Assembly: GCA_040398525.1 (NCBI GenBank)
Contig: JBBATY010000004.1
Span: forward strand, 62,001-126,000
Reading direction: 5' to 3'
Length of the DNA: 64,000 nt
Source of the DNA: VFMC01 sp040398525
GTDB taxonomy: Bacteria > Actinomycetota > Acidimicrobiia > Acidimicrobiales > Ilumatobacteraceae
Below are positions 23,542 to 32,202 of this stretch, piece by piece; positions within the stretch are counted from its first letter, which is position 1; every line of letters starts with the position of its first letter. Below the pieces are notes generated by a model that was not told the DNA's origin, made no database searches, and was given only the letters and a program-made list of their open reading frames with translations. The translations under genes were made by a program, and so were the position numbers.

Positions 23542-25824
23542 GTGACCGCTCCGCACAAGATCCTGACCATCGTCGCCCTGCTCGGCCTGGGGGTGACGGC
23601 ATGCTCGGACAGCGGGCCATCGACCGCCGTGCTGTCGAGCACCGAGCCGATGGCGACCGCGGCACCGGCACCGACACCGGCGCCGAGCACCACACTCGAG
23701 CTCGCGCCGGCGACGTTCACCGTGCAGCCCGGCACCGAGCAGGTGGCCGTGCTCGACGCCGAGCCCGGCACCGAGCTGTTCCTGATGGGCCTCGACGGGG
23801 CGGGCGTGGCCGGCACGGTCGACGAGCAGGGTGCCCTGCTGTTCCGCAACGTCGCCCCGGGCGGCGGGTACACGATCGCCTCGCCGACCGAGCAGTCGGC
23901 GAAGTTCGCTGTCGCCGCGCCGGCCGACCACCCCGACGCCGACTGGTACACAGCACAGGAGCCCCTGCCGGCGGGTGGCTTCGGCTACCTCACCACTCGC
24001 GACGGCACGACACTGAGCGCCAACGTCGTGCTGCCCGGGCCGGCCGACGGTGGCCCGTACCCCACCGTGGTCGAGTACAGCGGCTACCAGCCGAGCGACC
24101 CCGACAGCGCAGCGTTCGCCCAGATCTACACCGCGCTCGGGTTCGCGTACGTCGGCGTGAACATGCGAGGCACCGGTTGCAGTGGTGGCTCGTACCGCTT
24201 CTTCGAGACCGTGCAGAGCCTCGACGGCTACGACGTGATCGAGACCGTCGCCGCCCAGCCGTGGGTGCGCGACGCCAAGGTGGGGATGGTGGGCATCTCC
24301 TACCCGGGCATCAGCCAGCTCTTCGTGGCGGCCACCACTCCCCCGAGCCTGGCCGCGATCACCCCGATCAGCGTGCTCGACGACTCGTTCCGAGCCACGC
24401 TCTACCCCGGTGGCATCTTGAACACCGGATTCGCCGTCGAGTGGACCCAGCAGCGCACCGACGAGGCCCAGCCGTTCGGCCAGGGCTGGACCGAGGCGAG
24501 GGTCGAAGCCGGCGACAGCGAGTGCGAGGCCAACCAGCGGCTGCGTCTGCAGAACCCCGACCTGGTGGCCGAGATCGGGGAGAACCCCTTCTACTCCGTC
24601 GAGCTCGGCGACCCGCTCGCGCCGATCACCTTCGTCGACCAGATCACGGTGCCGGTGTTCCTCGCCGGCGCGTGGCAGGACGAGCAGACGGGCGGGCACT
24701 TCCCCCGCATGCTCGACCGCTTCACGGGCGCCCGCGACCTGTTCGTCACCATGGTGAACGGCGGCCACACCGAGTCGCTCAGCCCGGCCGTGTTCGCTCG
24801 CTACATCGAGTTCCTGCAGCTCTACGTCGCCGAGCAGGTGCCCGACCTCACCGCGGCGAACGGGGTGGTGCCCATCCTGGCGAGCACCCTCTACGGCACC
24901 GACGCCGTGCCGGCCGACTGGCCGAACCGCTTCACCGGGCTCGCCTACGACGATGCCTTGGCGGCCTACGAGGCCGAGCCTGCGGTGCGGGTGCTGCTCG
25001 AGCAAGGCGCGGCCGACAGCTGGCCGGCTGGCTCGCCCGTGCCGCGCACCACGCTCGAGTTCGACAGCTGGCCCGTTCCCGAGGCCGTCGCCACCTCGTG
25101 GGCGCTCGGCGCCGAGGGCCAACTCCTCGTCGACCCGGCTGGGGCTAGCGGCGAGAGCAGCTACACCGCCGATCCGACAGCGTTGGCACCCACCTTCTAC
25201 TCGGGCGGCGGGTCGGAGATCTGGCGGTTCGACGCCACCTACGAGTGGCAGCCGATCCCTGCCGGCACCGGCCTCGGCTTCGTCACCGACCCGCTCGACG
25301 ACGACATGCTCGTCGTCGGGCCCGGCTCGGTCGACCTGTGGATCAGCGCCGACGCCGACGACACCGACCTCGAGGTCACCCTCACCGAGGTGCGTCCCGA
25401 CGGCACCGAGGTGTACGTCCAGAGCGGCTGGCTGCGCGCCAGCCAACGTGCGCTCGACGAAGCAGCGAGCACCGAGGTCGACCCCGTCCAGACCCACCTC
25501 GAAGCCGATGCCGCGCCGCTGCCCTCGGGCGAGTTCACCGCGGTGCGAGTGGCGCTGTTCCCAGTGGCCCACGTGTTCCGGGCCGGCACCCGCCTCCGCC
25601 TGACGATCGACGCACCCGGCAACAACCGGCCCGTGTGGGAGTTCGCCTCGATCTCGGCGGGCGAGACCGTGACGGTCGGCCACGACACGGCCCGTCCGTC
25701 ACGGCTGGTCCTGTCGGTGGTCCCCGCCGTCGACGGCGCGACCATCAGCGCGACCCCACCCGCCTGCGGGGCACTGCGTGCCCAGCCCTGCCGCACCTGG
25801 GTGGCGGCGGCGAACGGCGGCTGA
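23542..25824 (+). CDS. Secreted CocE/NonD family hydrolase (X-Pro dipeptidyl-peptidase type), lipoprotein
   Basis: 760 residues. The signal peptide ends in the lipobox GVTAC (Cys21), followed by a Pro/Thr/Ala linker. The alpha/beta-hydrolase domain of the S15 family has the nucleophile in GISYPG, the oxyanion helper VEYSGYQPSD and a catalytic His in GGHTES. A C-terminal jelly-roll (X-Pro_dipeptidyl-peptidase C-terminal domain) spans about residues 550-740. A further beta-like domain of about 90 residues sits before the catalytic domain. The GTG at 23542 follows CAGACT by 6 nt. Substrate may be esters, amides or X-Pro peptides outside the cell. Confidence 0.9.
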   Translation: MTAPHKILTIVALLGLGVTACSDSGPSTAVLSSTEPMATAAPAPTPAPSTTLELAPATFTVQPGTEQVAVLDAEPGTELFLMGLDGAGVAGTVDEQGALLFRNVAPGGGYTIASPTEQSAKFAVAAPADHPDADWYTAQEPLPAGGFGYLTTRDGTTLSANVVLPGPADGGPYPTVVEYSGYQPSDPDSAAFAQIYTALGFAYVGVNMRGTGCSGGSYRFFETVQSLDGYDVIETVAAQPWVRDAKVGMVGISYPGISQLFVAATTPPSLAAITPISVLDDSFRATLYPGGILNTGFAVEWTQQRTDEAQPFGQGWTEARVEAGDSECEANQRLRLQNPDLVAEIGENPFYSVELGDPLAPITFVDQITVPVFLAGAWQDEQTGGHFPRMLDRFTGARDLFVTMVNGGHTESLSPAVFARYIEFLQLYVAEQVPDLTAANGVVPILASTLYGTDAVPADWPNRFTGLAYDDALAAYEAEPAVRVLLEQGAADSWPAGSPVPRTTLEFDSWPVPEAVATSWALGAEGQLLVDPAGASGESSYTADPTALAPTFYSGGGSEIWRFDATYEWQPIPAGTGLGFVTDPLDDDMLVVGPGSVDLWISADADDTDLEVTLTEVRPDGTEVYVQSGWLRASQRALDEAASTEVDPVQTHLEADAAPLPSGEFTAVRVALFPVAHVFRAGTRLRLTIDAPGNNRPVWEFASISAGETVTVGHDTARPSRLVLSVVPAVDGATISATPPACGALRAQPCRTWVAAANGG

Positions 25825-25826
25825 CG

Positions 25827-26660
25827 GTGGCGGCATCGGCGAGCCAGCGCGAGGAGCTCGCTGCGTTCCTGCGCGCGCGACGCAACGCGCTCGGCCCCGC
25901 CGAGGTCGGCCTGCCGACCGGTCGGTCCCGACGTACGCCCGGGCTGCGCCGCGAAGAGGTGGCGCTACTCGCCGGGGTCTCGGTCACCTGGTACACCTGG
26001 CTCGAACAGGGCCGACGGATCAATGTCTCGGCCGATGTGCTCGAGGCACTCGCACGGGCGCTGCGCCTCGACGAGGCCGGCCGCCACCACCTGTTGACGC
26101 TGGCGCTGCGGCAACCGAGCACCCCGGTCGAGGAGGTGACCGACGCGCCCGACGCCTTGGTGCGGCTAATCGGCGCAATGGAGCCGGCACCCGCCTATGT
26201 GCTCGGGCCACGCTGGGAGATCCTCGCCTGGAACCAGGCCCAGGCACGCCTGTCACCGCAGCTCGAGCGCTTCGAGCCCCCTCAGCGCAACCTGCTCTGG
26301 GTCATCTTCGCCGACCCGTCGGCACGCGACCTGCTCGTCGACTGGTCCGACCAGGCCCGCCGCATCCTGGCCGAGTTCCGGGCCGGCACGGCGGCGCTGC
26401 GCGACGACCCGCAGGTGGCTGCGCTGGTCGACGACCTGCTCGGCCGCAGCGACGAGTTCGCCACCTGGTGGCCCCAGCTCGACGTCGCCCAGTTCCAGAC
26501 ACGGCTGCGCGCCTACCGCCATCCGCGGGCCGGCGAGTTGGTGTTCGAGTACCAGCAGCTCACACCCAGCGAGTGGCCGGCACTCCGGGTGTGCGTGCAG
26601 TTGCCCGTGCCCGGCGACGACAGCGCCCAGCGTCTGGCCGCCTGGCGCGAGATCGCCTGA
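25827..26660 (+). CDS. XRE family regulator with MmyB-like ligand-binding domain
   Basis: 277 residues. Helix-turn-helix over residues about 10-75 (RRTPGLRREEVALLAGVS and WYTWLEQGRRINVSADVLEAL are diagnostic), then the MmyB-like domain (YVLGPRWEILAWNQAQA near 115). Such regulators are common in actinobacteria and often repress an adjacent oxidoreductase. The GTG start is 2 bases after the stop of the CocE-type lipoprotein gene, so the two form an operon. The target may be that operon itself. Confidence 0.92.
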   Translation: MAASASQREELAAFLRARRNALGPAEVGLPTGRSRRTPGLRREEVALLAGVSVTWYTWLEQGRRINVSADVLEALARALRLDEAGRHHLLTLALRQPSTPVEEVTDAPDALVRLIGAMEPAPAYVLGPRWEILAWNQAQARLSPQLERFEPPQRNLLWVIFADPSARDLLVDWSDQARRILAEFRAGTAALRDDPQVAALVDDLLGRSDEFATWWPQLDVAQFQTRLRAYRHPRAGELVFEYQQLTPSEWPALRVCVQLPVPGDDSAQRLAAWREIA

Positions 26661-26730
26661 TCAGGTGGCGGCCTCGCCCCGGGACCTAGGCCCCTTGGCG
26701 ACCAGCGGAGGCGCTCGCCACACTGGTGTC

Positions 26731-27150
26731 GTGCTCGACCACCTCTCGGCTCGACCCCGATCCACCCGGGCGGTTCTGACAACGATCGCTACCGGAGCTG
26801 TTGCCGTCACTGTGCTCGCCGCGTGCGGCGGTGGCTCGGCCACGGCGCCGACCGTGCCGCTCACGCCGACCGAACGCCTCGGGCTCGAGGCTGCGCAGCA
26901 CGCAGGCTGCGCAAGCTGCCACGGGGCCGACTTCGCCGGTGGGGTGGGGCCGAGCTGGGTCGGCCTCGCCGGGTCGACCCGCCCCTTGAGCGACGGCTCC
27001 TCCGTCGTGGCCGACCGCGCGTACCTCGTCGAGTCGATCGCCGAACCCTCGGCCAAGCGTGTCAGCGGCTACTCGCTGGTGATGCCCTCGAACTCGCTCT
27101 CCGACGACGAGATCGCGCGCATCGTCGACTACATCGAGGCCCTCGGCTGA
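26731..27150 (+). CDS. Membrane-anchored c-type cytochrome (lipoprotein)
   Basis: 139 residues. An Arg-rich N-terminus and hydrophobic core end in the lipobox LAAC (Cys32). One haem site CASCH is at 60-64 and the distal Met ligand is probably in VMPSNSLSD near 117, followed by the terminal helix DEIARIVDYIEAL. This is the class I cytochrome c domain of cytochrome-oxidase subunit II type. It heads a group of copper and redox lipoproteins and may deliver electrons to a terminal oxidase on the outer face of the membrane. CACACT lies 6 nt before the GTG start. Confidence 0.88.
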   Translation: MLDHLSARPRSTRAVLTTIATGAVAVTVLAACGGGSATAPTVPLTPTERLGLEAAQHAGCASCHGADFAGGVGPSWVGLAGSTRPLSDGSSVVADRAYLVESIAEPSAKRVSGYSLVMPSNSLSDDEIARIVDYIEALG

Positions 27151-27390
27151 CCCGCCGGACGGGTGATCGGCAGCACAAGCACAGCGGTCAGCACAGCACT
27201 AGGTTGACGGTCGATCCAACGCTCGACAGTCTCCCGAACGGGTCGAACGTCCCGATCGTGAAGTGGCCAAGGTCCCGCACGCCACGCCCACCACGTCGCG
27301 AAGATCGGGTACCGACAGGCGAGGCGTCGGTGGGAACTATCCGAGACCTTCCGACGACCTCCCTGACGAACCCCTCTGAAAGGACCACCC
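27151..27390 (+). other. 240-bp intergenic region before the copper chaperone gene
   Basis: It starts with a short dyad (ACCCG, CGGGT) just after the cytochrome c stop, then holds a likely promoter at 27204-27232, and about 150 bases of leader ending in the ribosome site GAAAGGA before the ATG at 27391. I see no gene in it. A copper-responsive site is plausible, but I could not recognise one. Confidence 0.5.
27204..27232 (+). promoter_or_regulatory. Promoter with -35 TTGACG and -10 CAGTCT, 17-bp spacing
   Basis: TTGACG at 27204-27209 and CAGTCT at 27227-27232 fit a housekeeping sigma promoter and would yield a leader of about 150 nt for the copper chaperone gene. Confidence 0.45.
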
Positions 27391-27951
27391 ATGACCCGTC
27401 GTATCGCCCTGGGAATGCTTGCCGGCGCCGTGCTCGTACTCTCGGCCTGCGGCTCCGACGACGACAGCGCCGACACCACTGCCACGCTCGCTCCCGCAGC
27501 GGAGACCACGGCAGCTGCCGCAGCGGGCATCACCGTCGACGGCGCATGGGCGCGCACGAGCCCGATGATGGCCACCGCCGGCGCGGCGTACATGACGATC
27601 ACCAGCACGACAGCCGACAAACTGGTCGGCGCCTCGGTCGACGCATCCATCGCAGGCAAGGTCGAGATCCACGAGACGCGCATGGTCGAGGGTGGCATGG
27701 GCAGCGACACCACGATGATGATGGGTGGCGACACCACCGTGCCCGGCATGGGCGCCATGGAGATGGTGCCGGTCGACAGCCTCGACATCCCGGCCGGCGT
27801 CGCTGTCGAGCTCGCCCCGGGCGGCTACCACCTGATGCTGCTCGATCTGCCCGCGCCACTCGAGCTCGGCTCGACGTTCACGCTCACCCTCGTGTTCGAG
27901 CAGGCCGGCCAGCAGACCGTCGAGGTCGTCGTCGCCGACTCTGCACCGTGA
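27391..27951 (+). CDS. PCu(A)C-type copper chaperone lipoprotein with Met-rich insertion
   Basis: 186 residues. The signal peptide ends in LSAC (Cys20), then an Ala/Thr linker. The PCu(A)C copper site is recognisable: H94, then M125 followed after 21 residues by H147-x-M149. Between H94 and M125 the usual spacing of about 11 residues is enlarged by some 20 residues rich in Met (GMGSDTTMMMGG, VPGMGAMEM). PCu(A)C proteins hold Cu(I) outside the membrane and deliver it to the CuA or CuB centre of cytochrome oxidase, together with SCO. A GAAAGGA ribosome site precedes the ATG. The next gene overlaps it (GTGA). Confidence 0.9.
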   Translation: MTRRIALGMLAGAVLVLSACGSDDDSADTTATLAPAAETTAAAAAGITVDGAWARTSPMMATAGAAYMTITSTTADKLVGASVDASIAGKVEIHETRMVEGGMGSDTTMMMGGDTTVPGMGAMEMVPVDSLDIPAGVAVELAPGGYHLMLLDLPAPLELGSTFTLTLVFEQAGQQTVEVVVADSAP

Positions 27952-28463
27952 GCCTCGAACCGCGGCTGGGCTCAGTCCGCCGTTGCGCCCTCCTCGCGAC
28001 TGCAGCGGTGCTCGGATTCGCCGGTGCCGGGTGCGGTTCCGAGCCCGGCACGGACGCGCTACCTGCAGTGGAGCTGACCGCGCTGGACGGCACCACGACC
28101 GTGCGAGCCGACGACATCACCGGTCCGGCCGTGATCAACCTGTGGGCGACCTGGTGCGGCCCGTGCCGCGCCGAGTTGCCCGCGTTCGAAGCGGTCCACC
28201 TCCGACTGGCCGACCGTGTGCGCTTCGTCGGCGTGAACCAAGGTGACGAGGGCGGTCCTGCAGCATCGTTCCTCGACGAGGTCGGGGTGAGCTTCGAGCA
28301 GTACCTCGACCTCGACGGAGCCTTCTCGGACGAGTTGTCGATCACGGGACTGCCCGCCACCGTGTTCGTGGCCGCCGACGGCAGCACCGAGCTGCACGCC
28401 GGGGCACTCGACGAGGGCGAGCTGCTCGAGCTCGTCGACACCTACCTCGGCATCACTCCCTGA
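27948..28463 (+). CDS. TlpA/ResA-like thioredoxin-fold lipoprotein
   Basis: 171 residues. Signal peptide with lipobox GAGC (Cys29). The redox motif WCGPC is at 69-73 in the typical TlpA setting NLWATWCGPCRAELP, and the cis-Pro is in ITGLPATVF. Such proteins reduce disulfides in exported proteins, for instance apocytochrome c or the CuA site of oxidase. The GTG overlaps the stop of the copper chaperone gene by 4 bases. Its end overlaps by 11 bp with the converging cupredoxin-like gene. Confidence 0.92.
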   Translation: MSLEPRLGSVRRCALLATAAVLGFAGAGCGSEPGTDALPAVELTALDGTTTVRADDITGPAVINLWATWCGPCRAELPAFEAVHLRLADRVRFVGVNQGDEGGPAASFLDEVGVSFEQYLDLDGAFSDELSITGLPATVFVAADGSTELHAGALDEGELLELVDTYLGITP

Positions 28464-28857
28464 CGGTGAGCACGAACTCCTCGCCGGGGTTCAACGAGCA
28501 GTCGCCGATGAACGTGCCGGCGGTGGTGAACCGGTAGGCGAGCGTCGAGTTGGCGAGCACGTAGAAGGTGCCCATCGTGTGCCCACGATCGTCGTTGTTG
28601 ACGATGCGGATCGTCTCGCCCACCTTCACGTCGAGCGACGTGGGGAACACCGCCGGCCGCGCGCCCGAGTCGAGCATCGCCCCGGTCCCGGAGGGAATGA
28701 CGTACTCGTAGTCGTACGGCCCGGGCACGGTGGTGACCGGCACGGTCGGGCCGGTGGCCGGGCCGCTGCTGTTGCAACCCGTCGCACCGAACACGAGGGC
28801 AATACCGAACGCGGCCGCGGCGAGCCGTGGCCGACGGCGGGCAGCTCGCCGCCTCAC
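28453..28857 (-). CDS. Cupredoxin-like lipoprotein
   Basis: 134 residues. An Arg-rich N-terminus and hydrophobic stretch lead to the lipobox GATGC (Cys28). The C-terminal half looks like a cupredoxin: DVKVGETIRIVNNDD near 76-90, then H93, M95 and C120. The canonical C-x2-H-x4-M loop instead reads CSLNPGEEF, so the second His is Asn123 and the Met is missing; a normal type 1 copper site cannot form. The GTG start overlaps the SCO stop (GTGA), so they are coupled. Perhaps a copper carrier, or a cupredoxin fold used for binding. Confidence 0.75.
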   Translation of the reverse strand: MRRRAARRRPRLAAAAFGIALVFGATGCNSSGPATGPTVPVTTVPGPYDYEYVIPSGTGAMLDSGARPAVFPTSLDVKVGETIRIVNNDDRGHTMGTFYVLANSTLAYRFTTAGTFIGDCSLNPGEEFVLTVRE

Positions 28858-29474
28858 CGGTCGACCTCGGCGAGCAGCGCTTCGAGGTCGAGACGCAGAT
28901 CGTCGGCCTTCACGCCGAACGGCCAGGTCAACGTGACCGTCCCCGACGAGTCGACCACGTACATGGCAGCCGAGTGCGCCACCTTCACGATGCCGTCCTC
29001 GGCAGTGGCCACCTCGTAGCTCGCGCCGAACGCGTCGGCCGCGGCGCGCAGGCTGGCCGCGTCGTCGGTGCGCAGCGCATGCGCCCCGGCGACGAAGCTC
29101 TGCACATAGCCGGTGAGCACCTCGGCGGTGTCGCGATCGGGATCGACCGTCACCATTGCCAGGTCGACCCTGTCGGCATCGGCGCCCAGGTCGCGCAGCG
29201 CGGAACGCAGATCCGACAGGGTGGTTGGGCAGACATCGGGGCACGACGTGTAGCCGAAGTAGGCGATCAGCAGCTCACCCGGTGCCGCGCTGAAGGCCAT
29301 CTCCTCGCCACCGTTGCTGGCGTCCGGCAACGAGATCGAACCCACCGACTGGCCGGGCACGTTCCGGTAGCCGACCAGCTCGCGTGCTGCTGGCGCATCA
29401 CCACCGCACGACACGGCGGTGAGGCACAGCATCGTTGCGCACATGCTGCCGACGACCCTGTGGTGCAGACGCAT
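28854..29474 (-). CDS. SCO1/SenC family copper metallochaperone lipoprotein
   Basis: 206 residues. The signal peptide ends in the lipobox AVSC (Cys23). The copper ligands are C78 and C82 in FGYTSCPDVCP and the His in VAHSAAMYVVD near 167. SCO proteins insert copper into the CuA centre of cytochrome oxidase and act with PCu(A)C, which is encoded 1 kb away on the other strand. TACGAT lies 6 nt before the ATG, and there is no ribosome site. It heads the two-gene SCO/cupredoxin operon that converges on the chaperone/TlpA operon. Confidence 0.94.
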   Translation of the reverse strand: MRLHHRVVGSMCATMLCLTAVSCGGDAPAARELVGYRNVPGQSVGSISLPDASNGGEEMAFSAAPGELLIAYFGYTSCPDVCPTTLSDLRSALRDLGADADRVDLAMVTVDPDRDTAEVLTGYVQSFVAGAHALRTDDAASLRAAADAFGASYEVATAEDGIVKVAHSAAMYVVDSSGTVTLTWPFGVKADDLRLDLEALLAEVDR

Positions 29475-29480
29475 GGGACC

Positions 29481-29486
29481 ATCGTA
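29481..29486 (-). promoter_or_regulatory. Leaderless -10 hexamer TACGAT
   Basis: Reads TACGAT on the minus strand, 6 nt before the SCO start codon at 29474. Confidence 0.45.
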
Positions 29487-29595
29487 CGGACCGGGTGGCC
29501 GACGCGCATCGGGACGAAAGACCCGAGCTGCATCTCACCTGGCGTACAGTCCGCGCCGACGCGGCCAGCGGTGCCGCCGGCGGAAGGGAGCCCCG

Positions 29596-30834
29596 ATGCG
29601 ACACCAACTCCAGCCCGACATCGACCCGGCAGAGGTCGGCATCGATCCGGTCCGCCTGGGCCGGCTCGATCGGCACCTGGCCGACTACGTCGAGCGTGGG
29701 CAGCTGGCCGGATGCCAGGTGGCGATCAGCCGCCACGGGCGTCTGGCGCACGTCGCCCACATCGGCCAGCGCGACCGTGAGCGCGACCTGCCCGTCGAGG
29801 CCGACACGATCTGGCGGATCTACTCGATGACCAAGCCGATCACCTCCGTGCTCGCGCTGCAGTTGTGGGAGGAGGGCCGCTTCGAGTTGAAGGACCCCGT
29901 CAGCCGGTATCTGCCCGAGTTCGCCACGCAGCGCGTCTGGCGGGCCGGCAGTGCCGTCAACCCGGTGCTCGACCCGGTCACCGAGGCGATGCAGGTGTGG
30001 CACCTGATGACCCACACCTCGGGGTTGACCTACGGCTTCATGCAGGCGCATCCGGTCGATGCGCTCTACCGGCGCGCCGGCTTCGACGCCGGCACCCCGT
30101 CCGACGACGATCTGGCTGCGCTGTGCCGACGGCTCGCCGAACTGCCGCTCGTGTTCCAGCCAGGCACCGAATGGAACTACTCGATGTCGATCGACGTGCT
30201 GGGCCGCCTGTTGGAGGTGGTCGGCGGTGCACCCCTCGACGAACTGATGCGCACGCGGATCCTCGAACCACTCGGGATGGTCGACACCGGCTTCTCGGTG
30301 CCCGAGCAGGACGCTCACCGTCTGGCGACCATCTACACGCTGCCACCCGGCGCGAGCCGTCTCCACCCGCTCGCCGGTGTCACCGCTGAAGCGCTGACGC
30401 CACCGGCTGCGCTGCTGGGCGGTGGCGGGTTGGTCTCGACCACGGCCGACTACCTGCGGTTCGCCGAGATGTTGCGTAACGGCGGCGAGCTCGACGGGGC
30501 CCGCATCCTGGCTCCGCGAACGGTCGCCTACGCCACCCGCAACCACCTGCCAGGCGGCGCGGATCTGACCCGCTACGGGCGCCCGTTGTTCAGTGAGACC
30601 ACCTACGACGGTGTCGGCTTCGGGCTGCTCGGCTCGGTCACCATCGATCCCGTCGCCGCCAAGGTTCCCGGGTCTGTCGGCGACTTCGGGTGGGGCGGCG
30701 CCGCCAGCACCTACTTCTGGGTCGATCCCGTCGAAGACCTCGTCTGTGTGCTCATGACCCAGCTGTTGCCCTCGGGCGCATTGCCGCTGCGCAGCCAGCT
30801 CAAGCAGTTGGTGCACCAGTCGTTGCTCCCCTGA
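29596..30834 (+). CDS. Beta-lactamase-like serine hydrolase (class C fold)
   Basis: 412 residues. The nucleophile motif S77-M-T-K80 and the second motif Y-S-M in WNYSMSID near 195 are those of the class C beta-lactamase/esterase EstB family; the third motif region reads WGGAAST near 372. No signal peptide is visible, so it is likely a cytoplasmic esterase or amidase, not an antibiotic-resistance enzyme. GGAAGGGAG is a good ribosome site before the ATG. Its upstream region is shared with the divergent SCO gene. Substrate unknown. Confidence 0.9.
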   Translation: MRHQLQPDIDPAEVGIDPVRLGRLDRHLADYVERGQLAGCQVAISRHGRLAHVAHIGQRDRERDLPVEADTIWRIYSMTKPITSVLALQLWEEGRFELKDPVSRYLPEFATQRVWRAGSAVNPVLDPVTEAMQVWHLMTHTSGLTYGFMQAHPVDALYRRAGFDAGTPSDDDLAALCRRLAELPLVFQPGTEWNYSMSIDVLGRLLEVVGGAPLDELMRTRILEPLGMVDTGFSVPEQDAHRLATIYTLPPGASRLHPLAGVTAEALTPPAALLGGGGLVSTTADYLRFAEMLRNGGELDGARILAPRTVAYATRNHLPGGADLTRYGRPLFSETTYDGVGFGLLGSVTIDPVAAKVPGSVGDFGWGGAASTYFWVDPVEDLVCVLMTQLLPSGALPLRSQLKQLVHQSLLP

Positions 30835-30894
30835 CGCCACCAACAGTCCTTTGGTCCCTTGCCTGCCCGGCCGTTCGGACATCAGAGTGAGGGC

Positions 30895-32172
30895 ATGGCC
30901 ATCGAACACGTCATCATCCCTGTCGACTTCTCCGAGGCGTCGATCGCGGCGATCGGAGTGGGTCGCTCACTCGCCGCACGCATCGGGGCCGATGTCGAGC
31001 TCGTCTCGGTCACCTCGGGCCGCTACGAGAGCACCACGGCTGCCGCGCTGAGGTCGCTCGCGGCAGAGCAGGGTGTGGGCGTCGGCCAGCGGGTGCTGAC
31101 GATCGACGACGACGACGTCGAGGGCCGTCTGGTCACCGAGGTGCTGGCTCGGTCGAGCTCGCTCTGGTGCGTCGGTAGCCACGGCCGCACCGCCCTCGGC
31201 GAGCTGCTGTTCGGCAGTGTCAGCGCCGACCTGGTCCGCGACGCCGAGGTGCCGATCCTGGTGGTCGGACCGCGCGCCAACGACCGTCCCGCAGCCGACG
31301 TGGTAGCCGTGGCACTCGATGGGAGCGAGCACGGCGAAGCCATCATGCCCGCGGTCATGCAGTTGGCCGCGACGTTCGGCCTGCGGGTGCGACTGCTCGA
31401 GGTCGGTCGGTCGCACGTCGACTCCGACACCAACGAGACCGCGTACGTGGCTCGCCTGGCATCGCGGTTCGACTCGTCCGGCGGCATCGACTACGACGTG
31501 CTCGTCGGCGACTCCGACGATGAGCTCGTCGGCTACGCCGAGCGGACCGACGACGTCGTGTTCCTGGCGATGGCCACACGGGGAGTGCCGGCTGGTGCCC
31601 GTCTCTCGGTGCCCAGCACAGCCCTGCGCGTGCTCCGTCGCGCCACGGTGCCCGTGCTCATGCTCCATCCGCCGCTCCCGGAGGCCCCGCTGTCGTCGGC
31701 ACCCGTCCCGGGTGAGCTGCCGGTCGCCGACCTGCGTCATCGGGTGGTGGTGGGCGTCGACTCACTCGCCGCCTCGCGCCCGGCCATCGACTGGGCCGCC
31801 GACGAGGCCGCTCGCCGCGGGTCGATCCTCCAAGTCCTGCACACCTGGCAGATCCCCGTCGGCCCGGGGTCGATGTACGGCTATCCGATCTGGCCCGATA
31901 TCGAAGCGTGTCGCCAGGGCGCCCTCGACGAGACCGCCGCTGTCGTCGGTGCGGTGGCAGAGGACCATCCGGACCTGATCGTCGAAACGATCGTCGCCGA
32001 GGGTGGGGCAGCCTCGGCCCTCGCGAAGCACAGCGTCGGTGCCGAGATGGTGGTCCTCGGCCGGCACCACCACGGTCGCCTGGCGACGATGCTGCTCGGC
32101 TCGGTCAGCGAGTCGGCTGTCCACCGGGTCGACTGCCCGCTGGTGATCATCCCCTGCGACGAGCCGAGCTGA
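30895..32172 (+). CDS. Universal stress protein with three USP domains
   Basis: 425 residues. Three USP-type units follow each other at about 1-139, 146-270 and 290-425. The first has the ATP-binding pattern VGSHGRTALGELLFGS and the third GRHHHGRLATMLLGS; the middle one reads MATRGVPAGARLS and lacks the glycines, so it is probably non-binding. Bacterial USPs commonly have one or two domains. They are linked to redox, hypoxia and energy stress. The ATG has GTGAGGG upstream. It converges on the candidate selenoprotein gene. Confidence 0.9.
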   Translation: MAIEHVIIPVDFSEASIAAIGVGRSLAARIGADVELVSVTSGRYESTTAAALRSLAAEQGVGVGQRVLTIDDDDVEGRLVTEVLARSSSLWCVGSHGRTALGELLFGSVSADLVRDAEVPILVVGPRANDRPAADVVAVALDGSEHGEAIMPAVMQLAATFGLRVRLLEVGRSHVDSDTNETAYVARLASRFDSSGGIDYDVLVGDSDDELVGYAERTDDVVFLAMATRGVPAGARLSVPSTALRVLRRATVPVLMLHPPLPEAPLSSAPVPGELPVADLRHRVVVGVDSLAASRPAIDWAADEAARRGSILQVLHTWQIPVGPGSMYGYPIWPDIEACRQGALDETAAVVGAVAEDHPDLIVETIVAEGGAASALAKHSVGAEMVVLGRHHHGRLATMLLGSVSESAVHRVDCPLVIIPCDEPS

Positions 32173-32202
32173 GTCCTGCGGCTCGCCGCCGAGCGGGCCA
32201 CG

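Noticed and set aside
22228..25683. Minus-strand open frame of about 1150 codons
   Set aside because: Shadow opposite argG, the peptidase and the CocE gene; high GC leaves few stops in the complementary frames.
29596..30834. Antibiotic-resistance beta-lactamase
   Set aside because: No signal peptide and the motifs fit the broad class C-like esterase family; resistance is not supported.
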